Origin: Hamiltosporidium magnivora
Lineage: Eukaryota; Microsporidia; Dubosqiidae
Reading direction: 5' to 3'
Length of the DNA: 18,177 bases
Assembly: GCA_004325065.1 (NCBI GenBank)
Contig: PITI01000167.1
Coordinates: 1-18,177 of the forward strand
Position 1 is the first letter of the stretch, and each line of letters opens with the position of its first letter. The translations under genes were made by a program, and so were the position numbers. Positions 8,140 to 17,545 of the stretch are shown in pieces. The notes under the pieces were generated by a model. It searched no databases and was not told the DNA's origin. It worked only from the letters and a program-made list of their open reading frames with translations.

Positions 8140-9387
8140 TTATGTTGCATAAGTCATAGTAAGATTTCCGTATGAAGAAATGTATTCTTGAGATTGTCTT
8201 TTAGTTAAAATTTATTTCTTTAAATCTGTTGTAATACGAAATTAAAATTGATTAGCCAATATATCCAATGTAGTTTATATCTCATCAAAATATTAACCAG
8301 TGATTCTCAAACCAATTCCACACATTCATTGCATATCGGAGGGTTATAAATATTCAATTCTATATTAATAATAAAAATCGATTTAAAAACAGAATTTATT
8401 AGGTTGAAAGAATCAAATCAACATAAATTTATGAGACGCGTAATAATTATATATAAGAATATGCAAATTAAAAAAATTGTCTGGTTTTTATTTCAAAAAA
8501 ACTCTTGATTTGGCGGAAGAATTAATTCTATATTCCGAAGCCGATTTCCAAAACGGGTTAATAATTCCATCCTTAAAGTATATGTCAAAAAAGAAATAAG
8601 GAATAACTTTTTATTACGTTATAAATCTAATCAGACAACCTATTTCAACAAAACATTATTCATTCATTGTATTTTTTTCAAAAGCGTAAATTTAGTGCAA
8701 TCTGGTGCAATAAAACAACCTTTGCATATACTCTAGTTTGTATTGCGCACATATAAATACTCTTTGCATGTTTTTTTGTTCATACTGTTTGCTAAAAAAA
8801 CGAAAATATTCTTGATTGACATTTGTTTTTTTGTGATCATTTGGTGTATTTTTTCTGGTTTACGCCCAGGATTTAATATATAAGAATATAAGTTTAATTT
8901 GGCTTTTTGATTGCTTGTTCAACATTTTTGACTCTTAAATATTCGAAATTAAAAGCTTGTTGGTGAAAAGTACTTTTTTAATACTAAATTTTTTTTAAAA
9001 ACAAAAATTCAAAAAATTTAATTTTACATGAGTTTTAGTTTCGATATATTAGTGATTGGCTTAAGTGCCATATATTAACTTTTTTTGGCCCAAAAATGCA
9101 GCACTTGTATTTCTTGAATAATTCTCTATTCATAATCATCATTATTTTTAATTTATACATGGTCTACATGTAAAAAGAAAGTTTCTGGTTTTAAAGGTAC
9201 TTTGCTCGACAACTATAAAAAAAATCTTAAAATCATCTAAAAACAGCCTTTGGTTTCCTTGCAAACACACAAATGAGAACAATATTTATGTCGAGATATT
9301 ATAAATAGAAGATTAAAGACATTAGTTAAAAAAATGAATGATAAAACAAAAGTAATTTGACTGTAACGCAGGAATATATTTGAGGCA
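8140..9387. other. AT-rich stretch, nothing recognisable
   Basis: No ORF above about 60 codons with sensible composition, no repeat shared with the rest of the window and no RNA gene are seen. It could hold the missing N-terminal part and one end of the Merlin-like transposon that follows, but I could not recognise them. Confidence 0.5.
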
Positions 9388-9790
9388 ATGAAATTATCTG
9401 AGCAAATTCACGAATTTAAATTTGGTATACAAAAGTACAATAGTGTTAGGGGAAAGAAAATCAGCTCGTAAAATAACGTCGATAACTATCTCTGATATAA
9501 CTAAAGAAAAAATTACCTGCATAATATTACAACTTATGAAGCCCGGTAGCAGAATCTATACAGACTGTTAGAAAGGTTATAGTGATTTGAAAAAAATATT
9601 TTAAAAGAAAACAATAAATCACTCGTGCGATTGATTTTATCAAATCTTCTGGTGCTCTTACCAAAAGATTGAGAAGAATTGGTTTCCATGTATGAAGTTT
9701 ATCTTAAATCGATGAGGAACTGAAGAAAATTTGGTTACCTTTAGTATTTGCTGTTAAAAGGGAGAAAATTAATTATTAGATCTAATTTCA
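9388..9790 (+). pseudogene. Fossil of a Merlin/IS1016-type (ISXO2-like) DDE transposase
   Basis: No long ORF remains, but the + strand frames show the signature pieces of ISXO2-like transposases in order. These are EFKFGIQKYNSVRGKK (about 9409-9456), KPGSRIYTDC (9539-9568) followed by a stop where Trp is usual and then KGYSDLKKIF, then INHS (about 9614-9625), GALT in a shifted frame (about 9648-9662), IEKNW (9668-9682) and GTEENLV (about 9713-9735). The Asp codon at 9563 and the Glu codon at 9671 are 36 codons apart, close to the DDE spacing of this family. In that family TDC.KGY and NHS..F...GA.T..IE..W are hallmark motifs. At least three stops and one frameshift make it inactive. Terminal inverted repeats were not found. 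Confidence 0.68.
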
Positions 9791-10654
9791 AGATTTTTTA
9801 GCTCTTAATAAAGCTGTTTAAAACTTCCATAGTTTAAATTTTTGATTTTTTAATTTAATTTATTGGTGAGTGGTAGAAGATGTTAGTAAATTGGAATTGT
9901 AAAGTTACAAATATAAATTTAGGTGTAATTTTTCTAAATTTTTGTTTTAAATGCCAAATTAGTATCATAATGGTGTCTCTAGATTCAAGTCTGTTATTTT
10001 TTAAAATTTAATACGAAGAAAAAAATATAATTAATTAGATGATTAGTTTTTTTTTCTGCTCTTGTTTGCTTTATTTGAATTTTTCCGTGTTTCTATATAT
10101 TTGAATTTCAAAATCTATTCGGTTTGTATGTTTACTATTGCAAGATTTATGATTCTTGCTATTCGTAAAAAAATTCTCTACTTTTTTATAGTGGTTATAA
10201 ATCACTCTGCATTGCCATACTTCTACCTAGCAAAAAATTATTTGCATATTTTAGAGCTTTATAAGATTTTTCACTGGACTTTAATTTGAATCTGTATTTG
10301 TTAAAACACAGCTTCTTTCGTCTACAAAAAAAATTAAAAATTATTGCCATACTCTTTACTAAATATATCCCCTTAATCAATAGGTATTTGCTATTTCTAG
10401 ATATATATACAATGCTTTGTAAACATTATAAGCCAAAATTATAACTTAACGTAAAATATTAAGGCAATGTTTAGTATTTAATTTTTGTAATTTTGAACGA
10501 ATCCTTTTATTTTTATTCTTTCAGTTCACTCAGTTCTAAAGAGTGAGTTGATTTATTTTGTGAAAATATATGATATTTTTGGCTTTTTTGACAAAAAGAA
10601 AAATGTCTTTATTTAAATGTTTACATCGGGTTTTCTAGTGTGTGGTCTTATTAG
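9791..10654. other. AT-rich stretch, nothing recognisable
   Basis: Short open frames at 10062-10289 (+) and 10195-10380 (-) overlap, are rich in Phe, Ile, Tyr and Lys, and have no motif or start context like that of the 518-aa gene, so I do not call them. A small hairpin (CACTC/GAGTG near 10530-10550) is the only structure noted. Confidence 0.5.
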
Positions 10655-10710
10655 ATGTCACGGTCTTTGGTGCCCCCCCCCATGTCCTTTGTGCCCGTTA
10701 TTTCCAATGC
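10655..10710 (+). repeat. LTR-like end, inverted partner of 12270-12330
   Basis: The stretch begins TGTCACGG (10656), contains a 9-C run (10673-10681) and continues CATGTCCTTTGTGCCCGTTA. Its reverse complement matches 12270-12330 at roughly three quarters of positions, and weaker likeness continues for some tens of bases inward. TGTCACGG-like starts are common for Ty3/gypsy LTRs, so this is likely the 5' end of an LTR in + orientation, the orientation of the integrase fragment downstream. No second + strand LTR was found. Confidence 0.6.
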
Positions 10711-11014
10711 AATTTTATGTATTAATAACACCCTTATTTATAATAGATATATGTTATTTGTATTTTATTTTTATCCTATAATTTCAGGGTTATTTCGTAT
10801 TTACTCCAGCTTCTATTGCTCAAATAAAATTTCTATATTTATATGGTCGGATTATAGTCTTTGAATCTAAACGATTAAAAGGCAATACATATACAAATAG
10901 TCCCAATGCAAGGTTTTACGGCTTCTATTGCTTAAAATTATTGACTAAATATATATTTTATAATGCAATAACATGTTATAAGGAAACGAAATTCCGAGCA
11001 AATCACTCTTACCA

Positions 11015-11050
11015 ATGAATAAATTTACAAAAATAATACAATTTATTCAT
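11015..11050. repeat. Perfect 11-bp inverted repeat, 14-base loop
   Basis: ATGAATAAATT (11015-11025) and its exact reverse complement (11040-11050) flank 14 bases, just before the recognisable integrase sequence. It is AT-only except for one G-C pair per arm, so chance is possible. It could form a cruciform or an RNA hairpin. Confidence 0.6.
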
Positions 11051-11994
11051 GATGAATTGTGTAGCTTTTAGAAGATACGCTGATCAAAATGATCAGATTA
11101 TTGGACTCGAAACGTAATTGACACTTATACAACGTATTTCTATATTTTTAAAACGATCAACAAGACTTCACAGTCCGAAGAAGATTCATATAAATTTCTA
11201 TTATAATTTTGGTATTCCAGTTGAGATTGAATCTGATAATGATGAAGAATTTCAAAATGAATGGCTGAAACATACTTAACTGATCTTAACATTCAAATAA
11301 TATATGGAAGACATCATAATCCAAAGGCACAGGAACAAATCGAAAAGATGAATCAAACATTAAAAGATAGTATGCAAAAGAAGTTATATGTTACAGGTAC
11401 AAAAAGATGGATCTGTTTTTATATTGATGTTATATTGGCTTATAATAGAACAAACATAGTGCCTCAAATAAATCATCATTACAACCTTTTAATGGTTAAC
11501 TGGGTTTATAATCTTCTTTCTGGTAATATAGTGACAGAGGAACTAAAGGATGATTTAGTATTTGTTGACGAAATAATTTCTGATGTAAAACAGCAAGCAA
11601 ACATGATTTGGGATATAAAGACACAGTGGAATTTAGAGATTGGGTCTTAAATGTATAATGAAGTAAATGGGTCCTGATATCTTGCTTCATCTTCAACAAC
11701 CACTGATTCTGAAATTGATAAGAATTTTTAAACTAATACAGAAGTAATTAAAAATTTTGAAAAATATAAAAAAGAATCATAGAAAGTAAAGATTACAATA
11801 AAAAAATAAGAAATCTTCCTAATAGAGATTAGGTTTTGTTAAAAAAAGCATTTTGACATGAATACTAGACTAAACGTGTCTTGTTTGATTCTTTTTTAGA
11901 TGATTATGTCTTTACAGTGACAAATAGTTTTAATGGTAATATGATAGAATTAGAAAACGTTAATTCTGAAAAAATAACTGTTTAGAAAGTCTAA
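11048..11994 (+). pseudogene. Ty3/gypsy-type integrase, catalytic core and C-terminal domain, broken
   Basis: Pieces in order are FRRYADQNDQ (about 11067-11096), VIDTYTTY in another frame (about 11115-11140), FGIPVEIESDNDEEFQNEWLK (about 11206-11268), then YLTDLNIQIIYGR and PKAQEQIEKMNQT in the ORF 11261-11650. The Asp of SDN and the Glu of QIE correspond to the D-35-E pair of retroviral-type integrases once the shift near 11270 is allowed for; the first catalytic Asp was not found. Downstream, YNRTNIVPQINHH fits the end of the core, and LFDSFLDDYVFTVT...MIELENV (about 11880-11970) fits the C-terminal beta domain. Stops and frameshifts inactivate it. The enzyme would have inserted element cDNA into the genome. 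Confidence 0.82.
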
Positions 11995-12269
11995 TAAAGC
12001 GGATTAAATTTTACTTTGTTTTTTTCTTTTTTTTTTAACTATATGTTATTTTTAAAATAAGAAATGTTAAGATAGAAGGAAATGGTTTTATTTTTAAAAT
12101 TGATTCCGATAAAAAATTTTAGAGTGAAAAATAAAATTAAAAGTATATAAACATTTATTTTCATTTGACTCTTATTATATTTAGAAACGTAATACCTCAT
12201 ATTTTAATTTGGGTGTGTTAAAAATTAATTAATAGTAAATACAGAGGCGTTAAATATATTGAAAATAAA

Positions 12270-12330
12270 GGGGGGGGTATTAGAAATAACGGGGTACAAA
12301 GGATATGGGGGGGATTATGGGCCGCGACAT
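12270..12330 (-). repeat. LTR-like end, inverted partner of 10655-10710
   Basis: Read on the minus strand from 12329 it begins TGTCGCGGC, then a C-run, ATATCCTTTGTACCCCGTTA and another run of eight C (12270-12277). It is the inverted counterpart of 10655-10710. It faces the integrase from the far side, so it is not that element's own 3' LTR unless an inversion took place. The two long C/G runs stand out in this AT-rich DNA. Confidence 0.6.
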
Positions 12331-12341
12331 TTAACAATGCT

Positions 12342-12356
12342 ATTTAGGATTCTTTA
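12342..12356. repeat. Left target-site duplication, 15 bp
   Basis: ATTTAGGATTCTTTA occurs here and, exactly, at 12591-12605. The two copies directly flank the GC-rich block 12357-12590. A perfect 15-base direct repeat immediately at both edges of a compositionally foreign block is the expected footprint of target-primed insertion. Confidence 0.85.
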
Positions 12357-12590
12357 GCCAACCATGCCGGGTGCAGAATTGGTTTGGAGTATTCTATGCT
12401 TGTCGTAAGAGGCGACTAAAAAGGACTGGTCCTCCATGTTGGTGTTGGGCGTAAGGCTAACAAGCCACCCTTTAAAACTAACTTGTTACGAAACCCGAAA
12501 AAGTAAATAAATCCACTTGAAAAAGACCTGTGGGTAGTATTGCTGAGAGAGCCAACGCGCTTACAGGGCTGTAGTGCAAAGTATGAATGA
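12357..12590 (+). mobile_element. 234-bp GC-rich SINE-like or LINE-leader insertion
   Basis: By hand count 106 of 234 bases are G or C (45%), against far lower values on both sides. The block is bounded exactly by 15-bp direct repeats. It ends with TATGAATGA, resembling the short TGAA-type tail of some LINEs and SINEs, which suggests + orientation. It can form three short hairpins: GTCG/CGAC (12402-12416), AGGAC/GTCCT (12422-12433) and GGCT/AGCC (12455-12466). No convincing pol III A and B boxes are seen, although GTTACGAAACC (about 12484) is distantly B-box-like. From memory, TGTCGTAAGAGGCGACTAA resembles leader sequences of animal non-LTR elements; this is unverified. No ORF of note. Confidence 0.68.
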
Positions 12591-12605
12591 ATTTAGGATT
12601 CTTTA
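12591..12605. repeat. Right target-site duplication, 15 bp
   Basis: This is an exact copy of 12342-12356, starting directly after the TATGAATGA tail of the GC-rich block. The match does not extend on either side, which fixes the insertion edges. Confidence 0.85.
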
Positions 12606-12904
12606 TTAAGAAAATTTTTTCGGTTCGTTTTGAAGAATGAAATCAAATTCTATTCAGTAAAAGTAAAAAAATGGCATTTAAATATACCAGTATATGATAA
12701 TGAAGTAATTCCGAGGCATTTTTTAATCTCAAGACGCTAAATCTTCTACAGTCCATCAAGGTAAATTGTTGTATTAGTTTTACCGGGGAGACAGTTCTAA
12801 GCAGATAACAAACCATTATTTCCTTAAAAGGAATTATATCAAATATTTAGTTGTTTCGAACCTATATCAAACACATACTCATTTTTAAAGAAATTTTAAC
12901 TTTG
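12606..12904. other. Spacer before repeat arm 2, nothing recognisable
   Basis: AT-rich sequence without an ORF of note. A short inverted repeat, TTCCTT-AA-AAGGAA, lies near 12820. The boundary with the direct repeat cannot be set precisely, because arm 1 starts at the window edge and may extend further left. Confidence 0.5.
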
Positions 12905-13967
12905 AAAGTGATAAAGTTTTCATTTCGTAAAATAATTTTGCTACCAGTGCTTTTCTTAATTTCTCTTTCTAACCTATATTTTTTCCAGTAAAAAGCTTTA
13001 TAAATATAAAAATTTAATTAACGTTCACATACTTTGAAAAGCATTTCATCTTGTGAATATATCACTTCGTTTTTATAACAATTCATATTTTGCGATGCAT
13101 ATGTTAACTTGCTACTCAATAATAGGTTGACTCTTCTAGTATATATTCTAGGAAGCTTAACAGCTATTTCATATCAGCCGAACAAGTATAATATTTTTCC
13201 TATGATTTCAAGCCTTGCAAAATCCAAGTTAAAAAGTCAACCGGTTTGAAATTAATCACTTTCATGTTTTTTAAAAAACGCGATTTTTTCTTGATTGCAC
13301 TATTTTTTATGAATATAATCATGTTGTTTAATTTTTTATAAGTTCTTAGCTTAGTTTTTCTTGTATCTCTTCATTTGAATTACGTGTTTGGTTTCTTCTC
13401 CTGTATTATATTACTTTTCAAATGAGAAAACAATGAATTTTTATAATAGAATAGCTTGTTTTTACATGTTTTTTTTTGTTAATAACTTTTTTCTATTAAT
13501 TTAAAAGTTTTAAATACAAAAAATATATTGAATTCGTCTTTCATATTGGTCCCTTGGATTTTTATTTCAAGGTGCCTAGTATTATTAAATGTTGTATAAA
13601 TAACTACTATTAAATCTATTATTTACTTATAGGGTGTTTGTGGCATTTGAAGCAAAATTATGCACCAAAGCATCACAATCAACATAAATTTAAGCTATTT
13701 ATCTGGTTTCGGCTTGTCTTAGCTTCCTACAATTTTTAAAAAGAAGATTACATAAACGAGTGAAAATTTAGAAATACTGTTACGTAATATGACAGAGCAT
13801 TTATTTTTAATAAAAATCAATTCAATGTATTTTGTGTTCTTTATGGGTAGAAGAAAAAAAGTTGGCAGATAAAATATAAAAAATGAAGAAATAAAGGCTG
13901 TAAACAAATCGTAAATTAGTTTAAAAGAGACAAAAACGTGTGATAGAGATGACGTGAAGATATCTAG
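12905..13967. other. AT-rich flank of copy B, no recognisable gene
   Basis: The sequence is the same as 1-1063. The antisense open frame at 13719-14006 is the exact counterpart of 815-1102 and is treated as chance for the same reasons. Confidence 0.6.
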
Positions 13968-14089
13968 ACGCATTAACCACAACCGACCATCCATAACAAA
14001 ATCCACTCCCCATCGAGCAATGCGTTTTGGGTTACTCCAGTAAGCCTGCTCGATTCCACACCCCCTTCTTCCTGTCTCGATTCGTCTGC

Positions 14090-14310
14090 GTGTAGACCAG
14101 CCAACACAATAGAAAACCTCAATGCACCTGCTATTCTAGAAGGAAATCGACTGATATTATTGCATTCAATGCTTGACTCTGTCACAGCTGTAGAGCAGGA
14201 AAGGCCTAGATCTGCTATTTTAGCTGTGCGAAAAAGATTTGAGAGAATGCCTAGAAAAAGCTGGTCTGCTTTCTTAGGTACTATAGTGAGGAATTTGGTC
14301 AACTGTTGAT
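14090..14310 (+). pseudogene. N-terminal part of retrotransposon polyprotein, copy B
   Basis: From the RPANTIENL motif onward the frame reads in parallel with copy A for about 60 codons (APAILEGNR, LDSVTAVEQE, KRFERMPRK). An indel near 14275 then shifts it, and the basic Glu/Arg-rich stretch is partly deleted (around 14345-14375). An antisense open frame (13973-14302) covers the same DNA and is regarded as its shadow, because peptide conservation between copies follows the + frame. Confidence 0.6.
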
Positions 14311-15139
14311 ACTGATGTGTTAAAAAAATTAATACAAAATAAGGCAGAAAGAGAATAGAGACCGACGTAGAATCGTAACTTGCTCACTGAGTCATGTTCC
14401 TTAACTGACACTACATTATATGAAACCAAGAGAAAAGTTCTTCTGTAAAATCCAGGAAACCCGGAGAAGGAAATCTGAGATGTAGTGGTCTGAACTAGAA
14501 AAATTATGTAAAATTAGTTGAAAGTAAAGTTTTAGACCTCATAAATCAGATCACGGGTGAATATGCTGAATGTTATGTGCCTAAGAATGTTAGTAATTCG
14601 GATCGGATCATTCATGCGGCTCATGTATGCTATGGCGAGATGACAAGTAAGGCTAAACTTGATCCGCTTAAAAGGAAAGTATAGAAAGTAAACTTTGCAA
14701 GGTAGGACGGTCCAAAGATCTTTTCGAGAAAGCTCGTGCAGAAAAAGCTCTCTAATTCAAAAAAGAAAAGCAGAGAAATTATGCGCGGTTAAATTTAGAC
14801 TTAAGCAGAATAAAAAATCTCTATAATGCTTTGGTTGAGAAAAATCAGGCTTTTAATGTATACGGGAAAAAAATTGCGATGTATGACAATAGGATGACAT
14901 TCCGAAAAGTGAATCTTATGTTTGAGTTACGCTGATGTCGATTCTATCGAGAGATATACGAGTGCGTTGAATTTAATCATGTGGTAAATCGAAAAGAAAT
15001 TCAAGAATTTGTCCACAATGTTGAAAAAAGATAGTAAAGTAATTAATCTGATGAGTATTTGATACCCTTCGTGTCAGATAATCAACCAACTACGTTTCTA
15101 TACTTAGGGGTTTAAAGATATTGAATTGGTTGCCTAACT

Positions 15140-15925
15140 GAAAAGCCGCTTGAATTAATGGTATTTATAACTTTATAATCAAGAAAATTACAAGCCTTCA
15201 TCAATATCTATACGATATTGTGAAAGTCATATGTTTAGAAAAAACGCCAAAAGCCGACTGGTATTATTGTGACTTACTATTCGATACATAAAGGTACACA
15301 AAAGCAGGTTCTAATATCAGGCCGATAACCTGTATAAACATAGGTCAAAATGTGTAACTAAAGTGTTACAAATTTAGGGAAAAGACTAGTATTACTTTCG
15401 GATAATCAGTTAGGAGGCGCTTGGAGAAGTGCAAGAGCAAAATACCAGGCCTCATTAAATGTTTCCATTGATAAATAGTACAGAAAAAATCTTAGGGCTA
15501 CATGTATACATGTCAAAAAAGCTCATGAGTCAATGGATCATGCTTATTTGACTCAATGCATGAAAAACCATATTTATCTGATTGAATCCGGAAATTTATT
15601 TAAGTATCTATATTAAAATAGAAAATTAATATATCATATGGCCTGAAAAAATCATGTGCAAGAAGATCGATATAAGGACTTTCCAATGAGATAGTCTGTC
15701 ACGATTATTGTTTGTGTTGTGTATGGATCTATTGAGCGAAAGCTTAATTAAAAATAGACAAAAGTGAAAATAAAGACAGATAAAGAATCTTAAGCGAATA
15801 ATCAACTCTTGTTTATTGATGATCTTAAGCTCTTTGCCGAAGATGTACAAAAAGTGGAAGGAATGACGAGTGAGATTACAAAGTTTATTAATAATATAAG
15901 ATTGGAAAAACAAAAATAATTCGGC
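15140..15925 (+). pseudogene. Reverse transcriptase domain remnant, copy B
   Basis: The early motif AAGIDG of copy A is here AA-stop-ING (from 15145). NIRPITCI is kept (about 15311-15340). Motif A again has His in place of the catalytic Asp (CAT, 15509-15511). The Gly before DSLSP is a TGA (copy A has TAG), with Arg for Pro in DSLSRLL. The catalytic box LLFIDDLKLFA is intact (about 15808-15840), although a TAA sits shortly before it. The domain is inactive. Confidence 0.85.
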
Positions 15926-16685
15926 TCCTAATGTTCAATGTGGTGGAGATACTGCTACTCTTCTTGAAGAAATAGGTGTTTATAAACACCTTGGCAATAT
16001 AGAAGATAGCAGAGGTGTTCCAACAATTAAGTCGTTTGAGGAAGTACAGACTAAACTTAAAGCGCGAGTAGAAAGACTTTATTGCACGAGATTAAATGCA
16101 AGAAATTTATTTCAAGCTATTAAAAAAAACTCAATTTCTTTACTAAATTATCATATAGACGTACTCCGACTGAACTGGCTAACTTTTCTAAATTAGATGA
16201 TGCGGTACATGCAGTGTTAGTAAAGAAAAAAATACATATACGCCTAAGATGTAAAGAACGCCTATACCTTCCACGTAAAGAACTTGGAAGAGGTTTACAT
16301 AGGGTCGAATTTAAAAGCGAACATATGCTTTTGCAACTCTAGGATTGTCTTGAAAAACATAAAGATACATCGACAGAAAAGCAGCAATCTTAAGAGTTGA
16401 AAATAATAATAAAACCTACCTTTCACGCATTTAAACTTTTTAAAAGTAAAATACGGGTTTGAAGAGCAAGTCACAAAAAATAAATTGAAAGAAGCTCAAC
16501 TAGCTAATCTATACAACGAAACAAAAACCGAAAACTACATTCAAAGTTATATAGTGCCAGAAATAATAAACAGGTAAGTTTAAAAACTCCCCAAGATGTT
16601 TAAAGAAAGGAAGTGTAGGATTACGCAATAAGCAGTGTTTTGTTTTTTCCAGATAAGAAATGTATTCTGGGGTGCAGAAGGTATG
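15926..16685 (+). pseudogene. RT thumb/connection region of polyprotein, copy B
   Basis: The pieces VYKHL, KKKIHIRLRCKERLYLPRKE (about 16224-16285), a Lys-rich helix and an FCF piece before the knuckle align with 3068-3806 of copy A. The first half (15940-16190) is better preserved than in copy A, with SFEEVQTKLKARVERLYCTR readable in one frame (about 16035-16095). The second half has more indels. An antisense open frame at 16509-16724 overlaps it and is a shadow. Confidence 0.65.
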
Positions 16686-17100
16686 TGTCAACACAGCAAC
16701 CAGTCTAGAAAAACAGTAGATCACCTAGCAACGAGATGTGAAAAAATGTTTAGTCATGACTACAAAGACGACACAATGAAATGGTACGATGTATAAATTT
16801 ACTTTTGCTGAATAAATATAAGTTTAAGTCTTCGAAACGAATTAGAAGCCACTCAGTTCAAGAAATTCTTGATAACGAATATGCAGAGATAAGAGTCGAC
16901 GCCAGAATAAAAACTGATGTCAAGATTCGGTGTAACAGACCAGATATATTTATTTTAGACAAGAGATAAAATAGGATGACCCTCATTGAAGTAGGAATCA
17001 CTACCCAAGACTCTCTTTAACTAGTTGAAACAGAGAATCTTAGGAAGTATGAGGTATTTGCAATTGAGTTAGGTCTTATTTATTAATGTACCTTAGAGAT
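16686..17100 (+). pseudogene. CCHC knuckle and restriction-like endonuclease remnant, copy B
   Basis: The knuckle reads C-Q-H-S-N with His and the last Cys kept, so the second zinc ligand is Ser (AGC instead of TGC). A frameshift then leads into the ORF 16781-16969, which encodes LLLLNKYKFKSSKRIRSHSV and RPDIFILD. This fits the R-P-D and following Asp of the PD-(D/E)XK-like endonuclease of R2-type LINEs. After a stop the frame resumes with MTLIEVGITTQDS (about 16977-17016). This copy preserves the endonuclease motif best in the window, but the protein is not continuous. Confidence 0.75.
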
Positions 17101-17320
17101 AATTCCTTATGTGATAATCTGGAACGGTATTGTGACAAAATACCATAAGACGTATGTAAGAGACTGCAAATACCCATGAATGTAGAGTCATATATAATTC
17201 ATAGTACTCAAGAAGACAGTCGAAACAATTTCTTTTGATCGACGAAGATGACTTGAGTCTAGACCAAATGCCGAAGAGAGCTGGAAGAGTGTATCATTAA
17301 ATGTTATTTTAGGAGCTGAA

Positions 17321-17545
17321 ATGCATAAACAACCAACACCCCCTTTAAAGCAAGTAGACAACGAGGAAGAAGATCTTAAATCGGAAAATAGAAAACATAT
17401 TTTACCCCTTATTTTGCATGGCATAACCACAGAAAAGGAACCAAAAACTAATACAAATGAAGAGTTGGAGTTGGAGGAAGAGATAGAAGTGGTTGAAATT
17501 GTGGAAAAAATTATTTTAAAGAGAAAAATTTGCTTTTTTTTCTGA
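17321..17545 (+). pseudogene. C-terminal acidic tail of retrotransposon polyprotein, copy B
   Basis: A 74-codon frame starting with ATG carries MHKQPTPPLKQVDNEEEDLK and then NEELELEEEIEVVEIVE and a basic end (KRKICFFF). It is open throughout, while copy A has a frameshift in the same place. The start ATG is probably an internal Met of the polyprotein. The opposite-strand frame 17188-17430 is a shadow. Confidence 0.62.

Larger units (their letters stand above)
10655..12330 (+). mobile_element. Remnant of a Ty3/gypsy-type retroelement with inverted ends
   Basis: A decayed integrase on the + strand lies between two LTR-like ends that face each other (10655-10710 and 12270-12330). A complete gypsy element would carry gag, protease, RT and RNase H before the integrase, and there is no room or trace of these in the 330-600 bases after the left end. 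The piece is therefore internally deleted or assembled from two insertions. A 1.7-kb integrase-bearing DNA element with terminal inverted repeats is the alternative. No target-site duplication is clear at the outer edges. Confidence 0.5.

Noticed and set aside
10062..10380. Overlapping small ORFs on both strands
   Set aside because: AT-driven composition, no motif, no start context, and they overlap each other.
11080..11096. CTGATC-AAAAT-GATCAG hairpin as a regulatory site
   Set aside because: It lies within the integrase coding motif ADQNDQ, so the codons themselves may account for it.
12357..12590. HDV-like ribozyme or tRNA-derived element
   Set aside because: Short hairpins and a GGCTAAC segment resemble pieces of such folds. 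I could not build a consistent nested double pseudoknot, and no proper A/B boxes or cloverleaf are present.
13973..14302. 109-codon antisense ORF in copy B (with 1069-1281 in copy A)
   Set aside because: It is the shadow of the + strand N-terminal region, where peptide conservation between copies follows the + frame. In copy A the same antisense frame is shorter.
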